Positions 7,746-17,652 of a stretch of 64,000 nucleotides of DNA are shown here, one piece after another (the first letter of the stretch is position 1; each line of letters opens with the position of its first letter). This stretch comes from Sphingopyxis sp. (lineage in GTDB: Bacteria > Pseudomonadota > Alphaproteobacteria > Sphingomonadales > Sphingomonadaceae). A model generated the notes under the pieces. That model did not search any database, was not told where the DNA came from, and was given only the letters and a program-made list of their open reading frames with translations. Location of the stretch: assembly GCF_016704835.1 (NCBI RefSeq), contig NZ_JADIZJ010000001.1:1411001-1475000 (forward strand), given 5' to 3'. Position numbers and translations under genes: made by a program.

Positions 7746-10519
7746 CAGTCCTTACGCGCGTCGGCGAGGAGCGCCGCAAGGCCCGCGAAGGGGCTGTTGG
7801 GCGACGGGCTGCGCCGTGCGGGTCGATCGGGGCGCGGCGGGCGCGGGGGATCGGCGCGGGGCTTGTCGACCCGCGGCACGCTGTGTTTGCCCTTGGCGGT
7901 ATGGATCGGCCGCCGCTGAATGTCGCCGTTCGCCGCAGTGCGCGGCGTCGGGTCGGTACCCTTGCGCGGCGGTTTGCGGCGCTGGCGCTTGTCGGGCTTG
8001 CGCAGCCCCGACCAGCGCCAGCGTTGCTGCGCGGGCTCGCCAACGCTGCGGAACCCGAAACTGCCCAGCAGCCCGCGCCGTGTTTCCTCGTCGAGCCCGA
8101 GCGACGTCGCAAGCGCAGGATCTATCACGAAGCCGGGCGGCGGCGCGACGGTGATGTCTGCGTCCTCACCGGTCGGATGGTCGTCATGATGATCGCCGCT
8201 GCCGACAATCGGCGCGGTCGGCGGCGCTGCAGCCTGCATTCGCGCGGCGTGCGCCTGCCGCGCGAGTTTTTCTGCCATGTCAATGCGCAGCCAGCCCGAC
8301 GCGCAGCGGCGAAAGCCCGCGATCGTCAGCCCGGCATGGCTACCCACCTTTTGCAGCACTGCGCCGTGCGGCGGCAACGCCGGTACCGGTGACCCTTGCT
8401 GCGCGGCGATGAGTGCGGCGCGCCAGCGCACCGCCTCGGGCTTCAGCAGCGTCGGGTGAAAAATGTCGAGCGACCCGATGGTGAGACCCAGCTTGCGCAG
8501 CTGCAGGCGTTCTTCGGCGGCGAGCGCATTCAACTGCTCGTCGACCGCGGCGCGGCCGATGGTGCCGCTGCCGTCGACCAGCGCGGCGAGCAATGCGCGG
8601 ACGCGCGGCGGAGTAAACAGGTCGCCCGCCGCTTCGCCCATCGCGGCGAGCGGCGCGGCGTGGCGCGCCAACTGATGCGCGACAAAGCGCTGCAGCCGCT
8701 CGGCAATTGCCAGCAATTGACTGGGATCGAGCCGCCGCAGCGACGGATCGACCTGGATCGACGGCTGGACCAGCGTCGGACCCCTGACGAGCGTCGCAAT
8801 GGCATGACCGTGCCATGCGAGTCGCGGTGCGGCACCGGGATCGGCAATCAGCGACAACGCGCTGTCGTCACCCTCGGCCAGCGCGGTCGCGCGGCGCGCG
8901 AGTTCGGCGCGGAGATGTTTTTCGGCGGCGGCCAGCAGCATCCGGTGATCGCTCGCCCTGGCGACCGGATCGACTTTGAACTGAAAGCCCTTGAGCGTGC
9001 CGATCGCCTCGCCATCGACCGCAACGGTACCGTCGGGTCCGACCGCAACCGGCAGCGCAGCGTTGCGCTGTCCCGCGTCGCGGAGCAGCAGCGCGAGGCG
9101 CCGATCGACGAAGCGCTGTGCCAGCGCCGCGTGCAGCGAGTCGGACAAGCGCGACTCGAGCGCCTGCGTTTGTTCGGTCCACCCCGCCGCACCCGCAATC
9201 CAGTCGCCGCGCTGGGCGATGAAGCACAAAGTCCGCACCGCGGCGATGCGGCTTGCGAGCTGATCGATATCGCCCTCGACATCATTGAGCTTCGCCAGCC
9301 GCCGCGCGAACCAGTCGGGGTCGATCATCCCATCGCCGCTGGTTCGCCATTGCCACAGCTTGAAAATCGTCCGGCTATGGTGCTCGGCGCCCAGTTGTTC
9401 GAAATCGGGCAAACCGCAAATGTCCCAAAGCCGCTGGACCGCATCAAAATCGCCGCCGCGCGCCCGAACTTCCATATCGCCCGCCAGATGCTTGAGCACA
9501 GCGATATCGACCGCTTCGGGGGCCGGGCGCAGCACCGGCTGCGTCGGTGGCTGCGCAAGGTCGGCAAGCAGCTGGTCGAGTGAGCCGAAGCCTGGGGTCG
9601 GATTGCGCCAGAACAGGCTGGACAGCGGCGGAAAATGGTGACCCTCGATCGCAGCCACTTCTTCGGGGGTAAAGCCGCCCTGCGGCAAGCCGACGGTGCC
9701 AAAACTGCCATCTTGCTGGTGGCGTCCGGCGCGCCCGGCGATCTGCGCCATTTCAGCTATGGTCAGGCGGCGGAGGCGCCGCCCGTCGAATTTCTGCAAG
9801 CTGGCAAAGGCGACATGCTGGACGTCGAGGTTGAGTCCCATTCCGATCGCGTCGGTAGCGACGAGGTAATCGACCTCGCCCGCCTCGAACATCGCAACCT
9901 GTGAATTGCGTGTTCGGGGGCTGAGCGCACCCATTACGACCGCCGCGCCGCCCGAAAAGCGGCGCAACATTTCGGCGATCGCATAAACCTCCTCGGCCGA
10001 GAAGGCGACGATCGCCGAGCGTTTGGGCAGGCGCGACAGCTTCGACGTGCCCGCATAGCTCAAGGTCGAGAAACGCGGACGCGTGATGATTTCGGCTTCG
10101 GGAACCAGGGTTCTCACCAGCCCGCGGATACTCCCCGATCCCAGGATCATCGTTTCGTCGCGGCCGCGTGCGCGCAGCAGGCGGTCGGTAAAGACATGGC
10201 CGCGCTCGGGATCGGCGCCGAGCTGCGCCTCGTCGATGCCGACAAACGCGACGTCGCGTTCGATCGGCAGCGCTTCCATCGTGCCAAGCAGGTAGCGCGC
10301 GTCGGGCGGGATGATCCGTTCTTCGCCGGTGACCAGCGCGACTTGGCGTTCGCCCTTGATCGCCACGACACGGTCGTAAACTTCGCGCGCCAGTAAGCGC
10401 AGCGGAAAGCCGATCATGCCGCTCGAATGGGCGGTCAAACGCTCGACCGCCAAATGGGTTTTGCCGGTGTTGGTGGGGCCAAGGACAGCCTTGACCGGCT
10501 GGGAAGAGGATGACGTCAT
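7745..10519 (-). CDS. SUV3-like DEAD/DEAH-family RNA helicase
   Basis: 924 residues from the ATG at 10519. The N-terminal helicase core has Walker A GPTNTGKT (14-21), Walker B variant GIDEAQLGADPERG, and motif VI QIAGRAGRHQQDGSFG. The GxTNxGKT and DEAQ forms are typical of the mitochondrial SUV3 family and its alphaproteobacterial relatives. The middle is a helical SUV3-type region, and the last 120 residues form a very basic, Pro/Arg-rich tail likely to bind RNA. The family unwinds RNA with PNPase in mitochondria; the bacterial role is less clear. The frame continues 42 codons upstream, but the later start places Walker A at the usual distance. Confidence 0.88.
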   Translation of the reverse strand: MTSSSSQPVKAVLGPTNTGKTHLAVERLTAHSSGMIGFPLRLLAREVYDRVVAIKGERQVALVTGEERIIPPDARYLLGTMEALPIERDVAFVGIDEAQLGADPERGHVFTDRLLRARGRDETMILGSGSIRGLVRTLVPEAEIITRPRFSTLSYAGTSKLSRLPKRSAIVAFSAEEVYAIAEMLRRFSGGAAVVMGALSPRTRNSQVAMFEAGEVDYLVATDAIGMGLNLDVQHVAFASLQKFDGRRLRRLTIAEMAQIAGRAGRHQQDGSFGTVGLPQGGFTPEEVAAIEGHHFPPLSSLFWRNPTPGFGSLDQLLADLAQPPTQPVLRPAPEAVDIAVLKHLAGDMEVRARGGDFDAVQRLWDICGLPDFEQLGAEHHSRTIFKLWQWRTSGDGMIDPDWFARRLAKLNDVEGDIDQLASRIAAVRTLCFIAQRGDWIAGAAGWTEQTQALESRLSDSLHAALAQRFVDRRLALLLRDAGQRNAALPVAVGPDGTVAVDGEAIGTLKGFQFKVDPVARASDHRMLLAAAEKHLRAELARRATALAEGDDSALSLIADPGAAPRLAWHGHAIATLVRGPTLVQPSIQVDPSLRRLDPSQLLAIAERLQRFVAHQLARHAAPLAAMGEAAGDLFTPPRVRALLAALVDGSGTIGRAAVDEQLNALAAEERLQLRKLGLTIGSLDIFHPTLLKPEAVRWRAALIAAQQGSPVPALPPHGAVLQKVGSHAGLTIAGFRRCASGWLRIDMAEKLARQAHAARMQAAAPPTAPIVGSGDHHDDHPTGEDADITVAPPPGFVIDPALATSLGLDEETRRGLLGSFGFRSVGEPAQQRWRWSGLRKPDKRQRRKPPRKGTDPTPRTAANGDIQRRPIHTAKGKHSVPRVDKPRADPPRPPRPDRPARRSPSPNSPFAGLAALLADARKD

Positions 10520-10761
10520 TATCTTGGGTGCCAAGCTGGCATGGCGGCGAGCGCCGCGCAACCGTCGATCGTTGAACTGCGGGGTGGCGGCTGATTTTTC
10601 CTCGCGATTTGCATAATATCCCACCCTCGCCACGACTTGCCGCAAGCAACTACGGCGAAACCGCCATTAAATTGACTTTAACGACCTTTCTTTACAGACA
10701 GGCGGCCGAAATATCATTCGGCGGCCGGGTTTCGGGAGGCCCGTCGAGCGGGGGTTGCAGT
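10520..10761. other. Divergent intergenic region, helicase / M23 peptidase
   Basis: About 240 bases between divergent genes, AT-richer than its surroundings near 10660-10720. A TTGACT word lies at about 10674. On the plus strand a TTTACA-like -10 follows at acceptable spacing, a weak candidate promoter for the peptidase gene. No operator palindrome was found. Confidence 0.3.
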
Positions 10762-12333
10762 TTGTTTCAGCGTCACGAACCCATCGCGGGGATGTCCGGC
10801 AATGCGGCCGCGCTCACGATGTCGCAAGCGATCCCGCTGCGCCGCGCCGATTCGGATTCGGAAGGGCTCGGCTGGCGCGACCGGCTGGCGCAACTCGATC
10901 TGGTTCCCGACCTTGGTGACAATATCGGATCAGCCGAATGGTGGCGCGGACTTGCGACATTAACCCTGCTGTGCGGCACCGCGATTGCCAGCTTCCCAGG
11001 TATCCAGCCGCTCGCGGTGGGCGGCGCTCCGGCGCAGAGTGCCGCCGATTTTAACGAAGCGCGCGCGCAGATGATCGTACCGCTGGCGCTCGGCGGCGAC
11101 ACCGGGCGGCACATGGCGGCGACCGATGCGGTTCGTCCGCTGACCCAGACTCCTGAACGACCGCAGATCGAACTCACCGCCACCTTGGGCAGCGGCGACA
11201 GCTTCGCCCGCCTGCTCGAACGCTCGGGCGTCGGCGGCGGCGAGGCACAGGCGCTCGCCAATCAGGTGGCGAGCGCGGTGCCGCTCGCTGACATCGCTCC
11301 GGGGACCCGCATCGACCTGATTCTTGGCCGCCGCGCCGCGCGCACGATGCCGCGCCCGGTCGAGGCGCTGGCGATGCGTGCCCGCTTTGACCTGCGCATC
11401 GAAATGGAACGCGAGGGCGACCGGCTGGTGATGCGGCGTATCCCGATCGCAGTCGACACCACCCCGCTACGCATTCGTGGCCGGGTCGGTGAAAGCCTCT
11501 ATCGTTCGGCGCGCGCTGCCGGTGCGCCGGCAACGGCGATCCAGTCGTACCTGCGCGTCATCGGTCGCCAGGTTTCGGTCGGCAGCGACATCCGCAGCGA
11601 TGATGAATATGACATCATCGTCGATTACCGCCGCGCCGAAACCGGCGAGAGCGAGACTGGCAAGCTGCTCTATGCCGGGCTGCTCCGGGGCGGCAAACCC
11701 AAGCTGTCGATGCTCGAATGGAATATCGATGGCCGCGTGCAATGGTTTGAGGCGTCGGGCGTCGGTGAACAGCGCGGCGGCATGGCGCGACCGACGAACG
11801 GGCGCGTGACCTCGACCTTCGGGATGCGCCGCCACCCGATCCTCGGTTACAAGCGCATGCACAGCGGCATGGATTTCGGCGGCGGCTATGGCGCGCCGAT
11901 CTATGCCGTCTCCGACGGCGTCGTGTCGATCGCTGGTCGCCACGGCGGCTTTGGCAATTATGTAAAGCTCAACCACGGCAACGGCCTCGGCACCGGATAT
12001 GGGCATATGAGCCGCATCGCGGTGCGCCCCGGCCAGCGGGTTAATCGCGGCCAGGTGATCGGTTATATCGGCTCGACCGGCCTGTCGACCGGCCCGCACC
12101 TCCATTACGAACTCTATCGCAACGGGCGCGCGGTCAATCCGTCGTCGGTGACTTTCGTTACCCGCGCGCTGCTCGAAGGCAAGGCGCTGGCCGATTTCCG
12201 GGCCCGCATCCGCGCGTTGACCGCGGTGGCGCCGGGCGCCGCACTGACCCCGATCGCGCCGAAACAGGTCGAGGGGCCGAAGCTCGGTAGCCTGGCCGAT
12301 GTGGCTTCGAAGCGCGCCGAGGGCGGGATCTGA
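10762..12333 (+). CDS. M23 family metallopeptidase (LytM-type murein hydrolase)
   Basis: 523 residues if the TTG at 10762 is the start (LFQRHEP...). The ATG at 10792 is the alternative, and the frame is open to 10609. A single membrane segment lies near WWRGLATLTLLCGTAIASF, then a long periplasmic region with a LysM/OapA-like part, then the C-terminal LytM domain. Zinc ligands are seen as H367 and D371 (HSGMDFGGG) and H448 (HLHYE). Such proteins cleave peptidoglycan cross-links or activate amidases at the cell wall. It is divergent from the helicase and is followed by hemB in the same direction after 80 bases. The start is uncertain; the function is clear. Confidence 0.9.
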   Translation: MFQRHEPIAGMSGNAAALTMSQAIPLRRADSDSEGLGWRDRLAQLDLVPDLGDNIGSAEWWRGLATLTLLCGTAIASFPGIQPLAVGGAPAQSAADFNEARAQMIVPLALGGDTGRHMAATDAVRPLTQTPERPQIELTATLGSGDSFARLLERSGVGGGEAQALANQVASAVPLADIAPGTRIDLILGRRAARTMPRPVEALAMRARFDLRIEMEREGDRLVMRRIPIAVDTTPLRIRGRVGESLYRSARAAGAPATAIQSYLRVIGRQVSVGSDIRSDDEYDIIVDYRRAETGESETGKLLYAGLLRGGKPKLSMLEWNIDGRVQWFEASGVGEQRGGMARPTNGRVTSTFGMRRHPILGYKRMHSGMDFGGGYGAPIYAVSDGVVSIAGRHGGFGNYVKLNHGNGLGTGYGHMSRIAVRPGQRVNRGQVIGYIGSTGLSTGPHLHYELYRNGRAVNPSSVTFVTRALLEGKALADFRARIRALTAVAPGAALTPIAPKQVEGPKLGSLADVASKRAEGGI

Positions 12334-12413
12334 CGCAATTACGCCCTCCCCGGAAGGGGCGGGGCTTTAGAAGAACCATTTGCCCCGCGGCGCAGCCCCG
12401 CTATGCACGCCGC

Positions 12414-13412
<999 letters not shown>

Positions 13413-13432
13413 TCGACAGGGGTGGGCTTATT

Positions 13433-15688
13433 ATGACTGCGTTACCGCGGCGCTGGCTGTTTGTGCTGACCATCTTGGTCGGCAGTTTCCTGCTGTTTCA
13501 AGTCCAGCCGATGGTCGCGCGGATGGTGCTGCCCAAATTGGGTGGTGCGCCCGCGGTGTGGAACAGCGCGATGCTGGTCTATCAGGCGCTGTTGCTCGGC
13601 GGCTATGCCTATGCCCATTGGCTTGGGCGCTTCACGGTGCAGCGTCAGGCGATGATCCATGTCGCGCTGTTTCTGGTCGCGGCGCTGTGGCTGCCGATCG
13701 GCATTGCGCAGATCGCACCACCCGGACCGGGACAGGAGGCGCTGTGGGTGCCGCTGCTGTTACTCGCTTCGATCGGCCCCGTGTTCTTGGTGGTGTCGGC
13801 ACAGGCACCGCTGATGCAGCGCTGGTTCGCCGCGGACCCCCGCGCAGGCGATCCCTATTATCTCTACGCCGCATCCAACCTCGGCAGTTTTGTCGGCCTC
13901 ATCAGCTATCCGGCGCTGGTGGAACCGAACTTGCCGCTGGCGGCGCAAAGCTGGGGCTGGACCGCTGGCTATGCGCTGCTCGTGCTGCTGGTGGCGGCGA
14001 GTGCTGCGGCGCGCTGGCATGGCCGGGCCGCTGAGGCGGCGAGCGATGCCGTTTCGATCGACGAACCGCGCCCGACCTGGCGGCGCCTCCTGCACTGGCT
14101 GTTCATCGCAGCGGTGCCGTCGGGACTGATGCTGTCGACGACGACGCATTTGACCACCGATATCGTCGCGATGCCGCTCTTGTGGGTGCTCCCGCTCGGG
14201 CTTTACCTGCTCAGCTTCGTGATCGCCTTTTCGACGATGGACCGGTTGACCGAGATCATCACTTTCATCGCCCCGGCGGTCCTGCTCGCGGTCGGCGGGC
14301 TGGCTTTGCTGAGTACGGGCGGAGGATCGATGTTGATTGCGCTCGCGAGCCTTTTGATGCTGTTTGTCATTGCGACCGCGCTGCACGGCTATCTCTATCA
14401 CCTGCGTCCGGCGACGCAGCACTTGACGCTCTTTTACCTCGTGATGTCGGCGGGCGGGGTGCTCGGTGGATTGTTCGCGGCGTTGTTCGCGCCTTTGATT
14501 TTCGACTGGGTGTATGAACATCCACTACTGACCCTTGCCGCGGCGATGCTGTTGCCGTTGCCCGCGATCTTTCCGTGGGACAAATGGCTTAAACTTGGCG
14601 CGCCAACAGTCCGCATGGCGGTGGTGCTGCTCGTCGCCATTGCCGCCTTTGCCAGTTGGCGCATGGTCGGCGGCTGGTCCGGTCGGCTCGATGACGATGT
14701 CGCGATCTGGGGCTTTGGCATCTTTGCGATCGGCCTTTTGGTGATCAGCTGGCGCTGGGCCTATGTGACGATATTGGCACTGCTGATGGTCGGCGTGGGC
14801 GGCTGGAACACGGTGCAGGAAAGCTTTACCGGCGATCGGGTCCGTAGCTATTTTGGCGTATACACGGTCACCAATTACCCCGGCCAGAAACAGCGACGGC
14901 TGGCGCATGGCACGACGCTGCACGGGTTGCAGCGCACCGATCCGGCACATCGCCGTGAGCCGACCACCTATTATGGCCCGAAATCCGGGGTCGGGTTGAC
15001 GCTCGCCCAGGCCGAAGCACTGGCCGGACCCGATGCGGCGGTCGGTATCGTCGGGCTGGGCGCCGGGACGCTGGCCTGCTATCGGCGGCCCGGCCAGCGA
15101 TGGACGATTTTCGAGATCGATCCGGTGATGGTCGATATCGCGCGCGATCCCGAAAAATTCACCTTCCTGTCCGATTGCGCCGGCGACACCCCGATCGTCA
15201 TCGGCGATGCGCGATTAAAAATCGCCGAGCAGCCAGCGGCGCGGTTCGATGTTCTGGTTATCGACGCCTTTTCCTCCGACGCGATCCCGCTGCATCTGCT
15301 GACCAAGGAAGCGATCGGCATTTACCAGCGGGCATTAAAGCCCGATGGCATTTTGCTGATTCATATCTCAAATCGCTTCTTCGGACTCGAACCGGTGCTG
15401 GCCGAAGAGGCGCGCGCGCGAGGCTGGCGCGCCGCTATCCGCCTTGACCCGGGGCCGGTTGAAGACGGGATTGGCGACCTCACCGCATCGAATTGGGTAG
15501 CCTTGACGACAACACCGCAGCGGATGCGACAATTGACCGGCGGCCTGCGTCCGCGTGAGAAGGCCGGCGAGGATGGTGCGTGGGTGCCGTTGAACGCCCG
15601 CGCGGGCTTCGAGCGCTGGACCGACGATTATGCATCGACCCTGCCGGTCCTGATGTGGAGCAACCTGATCGGAAAGCAAAAAGAATGA
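13433..15688 (+). CDS. Polytopic membrane protein fused to a spermidine-synthase-like domain
   Basis: 751 residues. About the first 480 form many hydrophobic segments (from WLFVLTILVGSFLLFQVQPM to YVTILALLMVGVGGW). The C-terminal part is a Rossmann methyltransferase/spermidine-synthase-like domain with VGIVGLGAGTLACY as the cofactor loop, FEIDPVMVDIA and DVLVIDAFSSDAIP. This two-part family is widespread, and its substrate is not established. True polyamine synthase activity is doubtful because the family differs at the aminopropyl acceptor site. It overlaps the next gene by ATGA, so the two are probably translated together. Confidence 0.85.
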   Translation: MTALPRRWLFVLTILVGSFLLFQVQPMVARMVLPKLGGAPAVWNSAMLVYQALLLGGYAYAHWLGRFTVQRQAMIHVALFLVAALWLPIGIAQIAPPGPGQEALWVPLLLLASIGPVFLVVSAQAPLMQRWFAADPRAGDPYYLYAASNLGSFVGLISYPALVEPNLPLAAQSWGWTAGYALLVLLVAASAAARWHGRAAEAASDAVSIDEPRPTWRRLLHWLFIAAVPSGLMLSTTTHLTTDIVAMPLLWVLPLGLYLLSFVIAFSTMDRLTEIITFIAPAVLLAVGGLALLSTGGGSMLIALASLLMLFVIATALHGYLYHLRPATQHLTLFYLVMSAGGVLGGLFAALFAPLIFDWVYEHPLLTLAAAMLLPLPAIFPWDKWLKLGAPTVRMAVVLLVAIAAFASWRMVGGWSGRLDDDVAIWGFGIFAIGLLVISWRWAYVTILALLMVGVGGWNTVQESFTGDRVRSYFGVYTVTNYPGQKQRRLAHGTTLHGLQRTDPAHRREPTTYYGPKSGVGLTLAQAEALAGPDAAVGIVGLGAGTLACYRRPGQRWTIFEIDPVMVDIARDPEKFTFLSDCAGDTPIVIGDARLKIAEQPAARFDVLVIDAFSSDAIPLHLLTKEAIGIYQRALKPDGILLIHISNRFFGLEPVLAEEARARGWRAAIRLDPGPVEDGIGDLTASNWVALTTTPQRMRQLTGGLRPREKAGEDGAWVPLNARAGFERWTDDYASTLPVLMWSNLIGKQKE

Positions 15689-16239
15689 CCTATCGCGACG
15701 TGAGCATCATCGCCGTCAATGGCAAGACGCCGCAGATCGACCCCAGCGCCTTCATCGCGCCGGGGTGCCGGATCATCGGCGATGTGACGATCGGCGCAGA
15801 CGTCAGCATCTGGTATAATTGCGTGCTGCGCGCCGACGTCAGCCATATCGTCATCGGCGCACGGTCGAACATTCAGGACGGCAGCATCGTCCACTGCGAC
15901 GGCCCGATGCCGCATCGCCCCGACGGCTTTCCGACCATCATCGGCGAGGATGTGCTGATCGGCCATATGGCGATGGTTCACGGCTGCGTCCTCGCCGACC
16001 GCGCGTTCGTCGGGCTGAAGGCCACGGTGATGAACGGGTGCCGGATCGGCAGCGACGCGATGCTCGCCGCGGGCGCCCTGCTGACCGAGAACAAGGAAAT
16101 CCCTGACCGGGAATTATGGGCCGGTGCGCCGGCGCGGCGGGTGCGCGATATCGACGATGCGCAGGCGGCCGGCATGCAGATGGGCGTCGCGCATTATGTG
16201 ATGAACGGCCGCATGCACAAGGCGGCGATCGACGGCTGA
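15685..16239 (+). CDS. Gamma carbonic anhydrase family protein
   Basis: 184 residues with left-handed beta-helix hexapeptide repeats. The three histidines expected to bind metal are H70 (NIQDGSIVH), H94 and H99 (IGHMAMVHG). Family members (YrdA/PaaY-like) are trimeric; some hydrate CO2, others act on acyl-CoA or have unknown roles. The ATG at 15685 overlaps the stop of the upstream gene by four bases. It is followed by the terminator of the convergent PuuD-like gene. Confidence 0.9.
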   Translation: MTYRDVSIIAVNGKTPQIDPSAFIAPGCRIIGDVTIGADVSIWYNCVLRADVSHIVIGARSNIQDGSIVHCDGPMPHRPDGFPTIIGEDVLIGHMAMVHGCVLADRAFVGLKATVMNGCRIGSDAMLAAGALLTENKEIPDRELWAGAPARRVRDIDDAQAAGMQMGVAHYVMNGRMHKAAIDG

Positions 16240-16248
16240 GGCCCCACG

Positions 16249-16280
16249 AAAAAGGGCGCCCCGGTTTCCCGAGGCGCCCC
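16249..16280 (-). terminator. Rho-independent terminator of the PuuD-like gene
   Basis: Arms GGGCGCC (16254-16260) and GGCGCCC (16273-16279) sit around a short loop. On the minus strand the stem is followed by TTTTTCG. It lies between the convergent carbonic anhydrase and PuuD-like genes. Confidence 0.75.
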
Positions 16281-16305
16281 TGTCGATTTGGCGTTGCCGT
16301 GCGGC

Positions 16306-16884
16306 TTAGCTGAAGTTCACCATCGCATAGAGCATCGGGATCGACAGCAGGGTGTTGGTGCGCGAAAAGATCATCGCGGTCTTGGCGGCCTTGGCCTTGG
16401 TCGCGTCGTCGGCCTCGACGATGCCCAGCGCCTTTTTCTGGTTCGGCCAGATCACGAACCACACGTTGAACGCCATGATCAGGCCAAGCCACATGCCGAC
16501 ACCGATCAGCTTGTAGGGATCCTGCAGGCCCAGCGCCGGAGCCAGATATTTGGCGTGGCCGGCGATCGCGACACCCAACAACACCGTGATCAACGCTGCC
16601 CAGCGGAACCAGAACAGCGCGGCGGGTGCGATATGCTTGCCGACCGCGGGTTTCAGTTCGGCCGGGATTTTCGGCATCGTCGGAATCTGGACGAAATTGA
16701 AATAATAAAGCAGGCCGATCCACAGCACGCCAAAGAAGGTGTGCAGCCAGCGCATGACCGCATTGGCGGCGGAGACCCCGTCCTCGAAATTCTGGCCGTT
16801 CAGCACCAGCATCAGGATGATCGCGAGCACCAACCCGGCGCCGAGCACCGCGTGCAAATTGCCGAAAAATTTGTCCATATTCAT
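16306..16884 (-). CDS. PuuD-like (urate hydroxylase N-terminal family) membrane protein
   Basis: 192 residues with about five membrane segments (LHAVLGAGLVLAIILMLVL, LHTFFGVLWIGLLYYFNF, FWFRWAALITVLLGVAIAG, IGVGMWLGLIMAFNVWFVIW and a C-terminal one). It matches the membrane domain of PuuD urate oxidase. Full PuuD enzymes are about twice as long and carry a C-terminal cytochrome c domain, and no CxxCH is present here. Urate oxidation therefore cannot be assumed; this may be an electron-transfer or haem membrane protein of the same fold. Conserved histidines occur in NLHAVLG, RWLHTF and GKHIAP. Monocistronic, with its own terminator. Confidence 0.75.
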   Translation of the reverse strand: MNMDKFFGNLHAVLGAGLVLAIILMLVLNGQNFEDGVSAANAVMRWLHTFFGVLWIGLLYYFNFVQIPTMPKIPAELKPAVGKHIAPAALFWFRWAALITVLLGVAIAGHAKYLAPALGLQDPYKLIGVGMWLGLIMAFNVWFVIWPNQKKALGIVEADDATKAKAAKTAMIFSRTNTLLSIPMLYAMVNFS

Positions 16885-16956
16885 TCCCCCTCATTATCCG
16901 GCAGAGCCGCGACCCTGAACCGATGGCGCCAGCTATGCCAGCCTCGGGAGCAGGAC

Positions 16957-17652
16957 TCAACTTTTGTTGATGCCAGCCTGGTCGTGCGCCTCGTCGGGAA
17001 CGGCAAGCCCGTTCTTCAGCATCACCGGCACCTGCGTCAGCGTGAACAGGAACGACAGCGCGGTGATCCCCCACACTTTGATGGTGAGCCACAGGTCAAA
17101 GCTCATCTGCTTGGCCTGGATCAGCTCGTACATCACATGATTGGCGACACCGAGCGCGGCAAAGAACAGCCCCCAATTGCGCGACAGGAGCAGCCAGCCG
17201 CGATCGGTGAGACCCTCCAGCGCTGATTGCAGCAGATATTTGAGCATCGGCTTCCTGAACCACCAGCCACCCAGCAACAGCAGAGCAAATGCAGTGTAGA
17301 TGATCGTCGGCTTCATCACGATAAAGCGTTCGTCGTGGAACCAGATTGTCAGCGCGCCAAAACCGATGACGAGGATGCTCGACATCCACAACATCGGCGA
17401 AATCTTGCCCAGCTTCCACTTTGACACCGCCATCGCGATGATGATCGCGACCATGAAGGCCACGGTGCCCTTGATCGCGGCGGCGGTCGCGGCAAATGCG
17501 CCTTCGCCGCCCGACGAGAATTTATAGGCGAGGAAAAAGACGAGCAGCGGCCCGAAATCGATCACGAAATTCAGCCAGCCATGTTTGGCCGGCGGCGCGG
17601 CAGGAATAGCTTCGGGGCCGGTCGGCGGCACGTCGATGGGGGAGGCGGTCAT
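16957..17652 (-). CDS. yciB: Inner membrane-spanning protein YciB (septation protein IspZ family)
   Basis: 231 residues. After a polar, proline-rich N-terminus (1-25) come about six membrane segments (WLNFVIDFGPLLVFFLAYKF, AFMVAIIIAMAVSKWKLG, LWMSSILVIGFGALTIWFHD and others), matching YciB/IspZ including the motif WFHDERFIVMKPTIIY. The family affects cell envelope synthesis and septation. It is last in the dapF-mtaB-ftsY-yciB operon, with its start overlapping the ftsY stop by four bases. Confidence 0.93.
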   Translation of the reverse strand: MTASPIDVPPTGPEAIPAAPPAKHGWLNFVIDFGPLLVFFLAYKFSSGGEGAFAATAAAIKGTVAFMVAIIIAMAVSKWKLGKISPMLWMSSILVIGFGALTIWFHDERFIVMKPTIIYTAFALLLLGGWWFRKPMLKYLLQSALEGLTDRGWLLLSRNWGLFFAALGVANHVMYELIQAKQMSFDLWLTIKVWGITALSFLFTLTQVPVMLKNGLAVPDEAHDQAGINKS

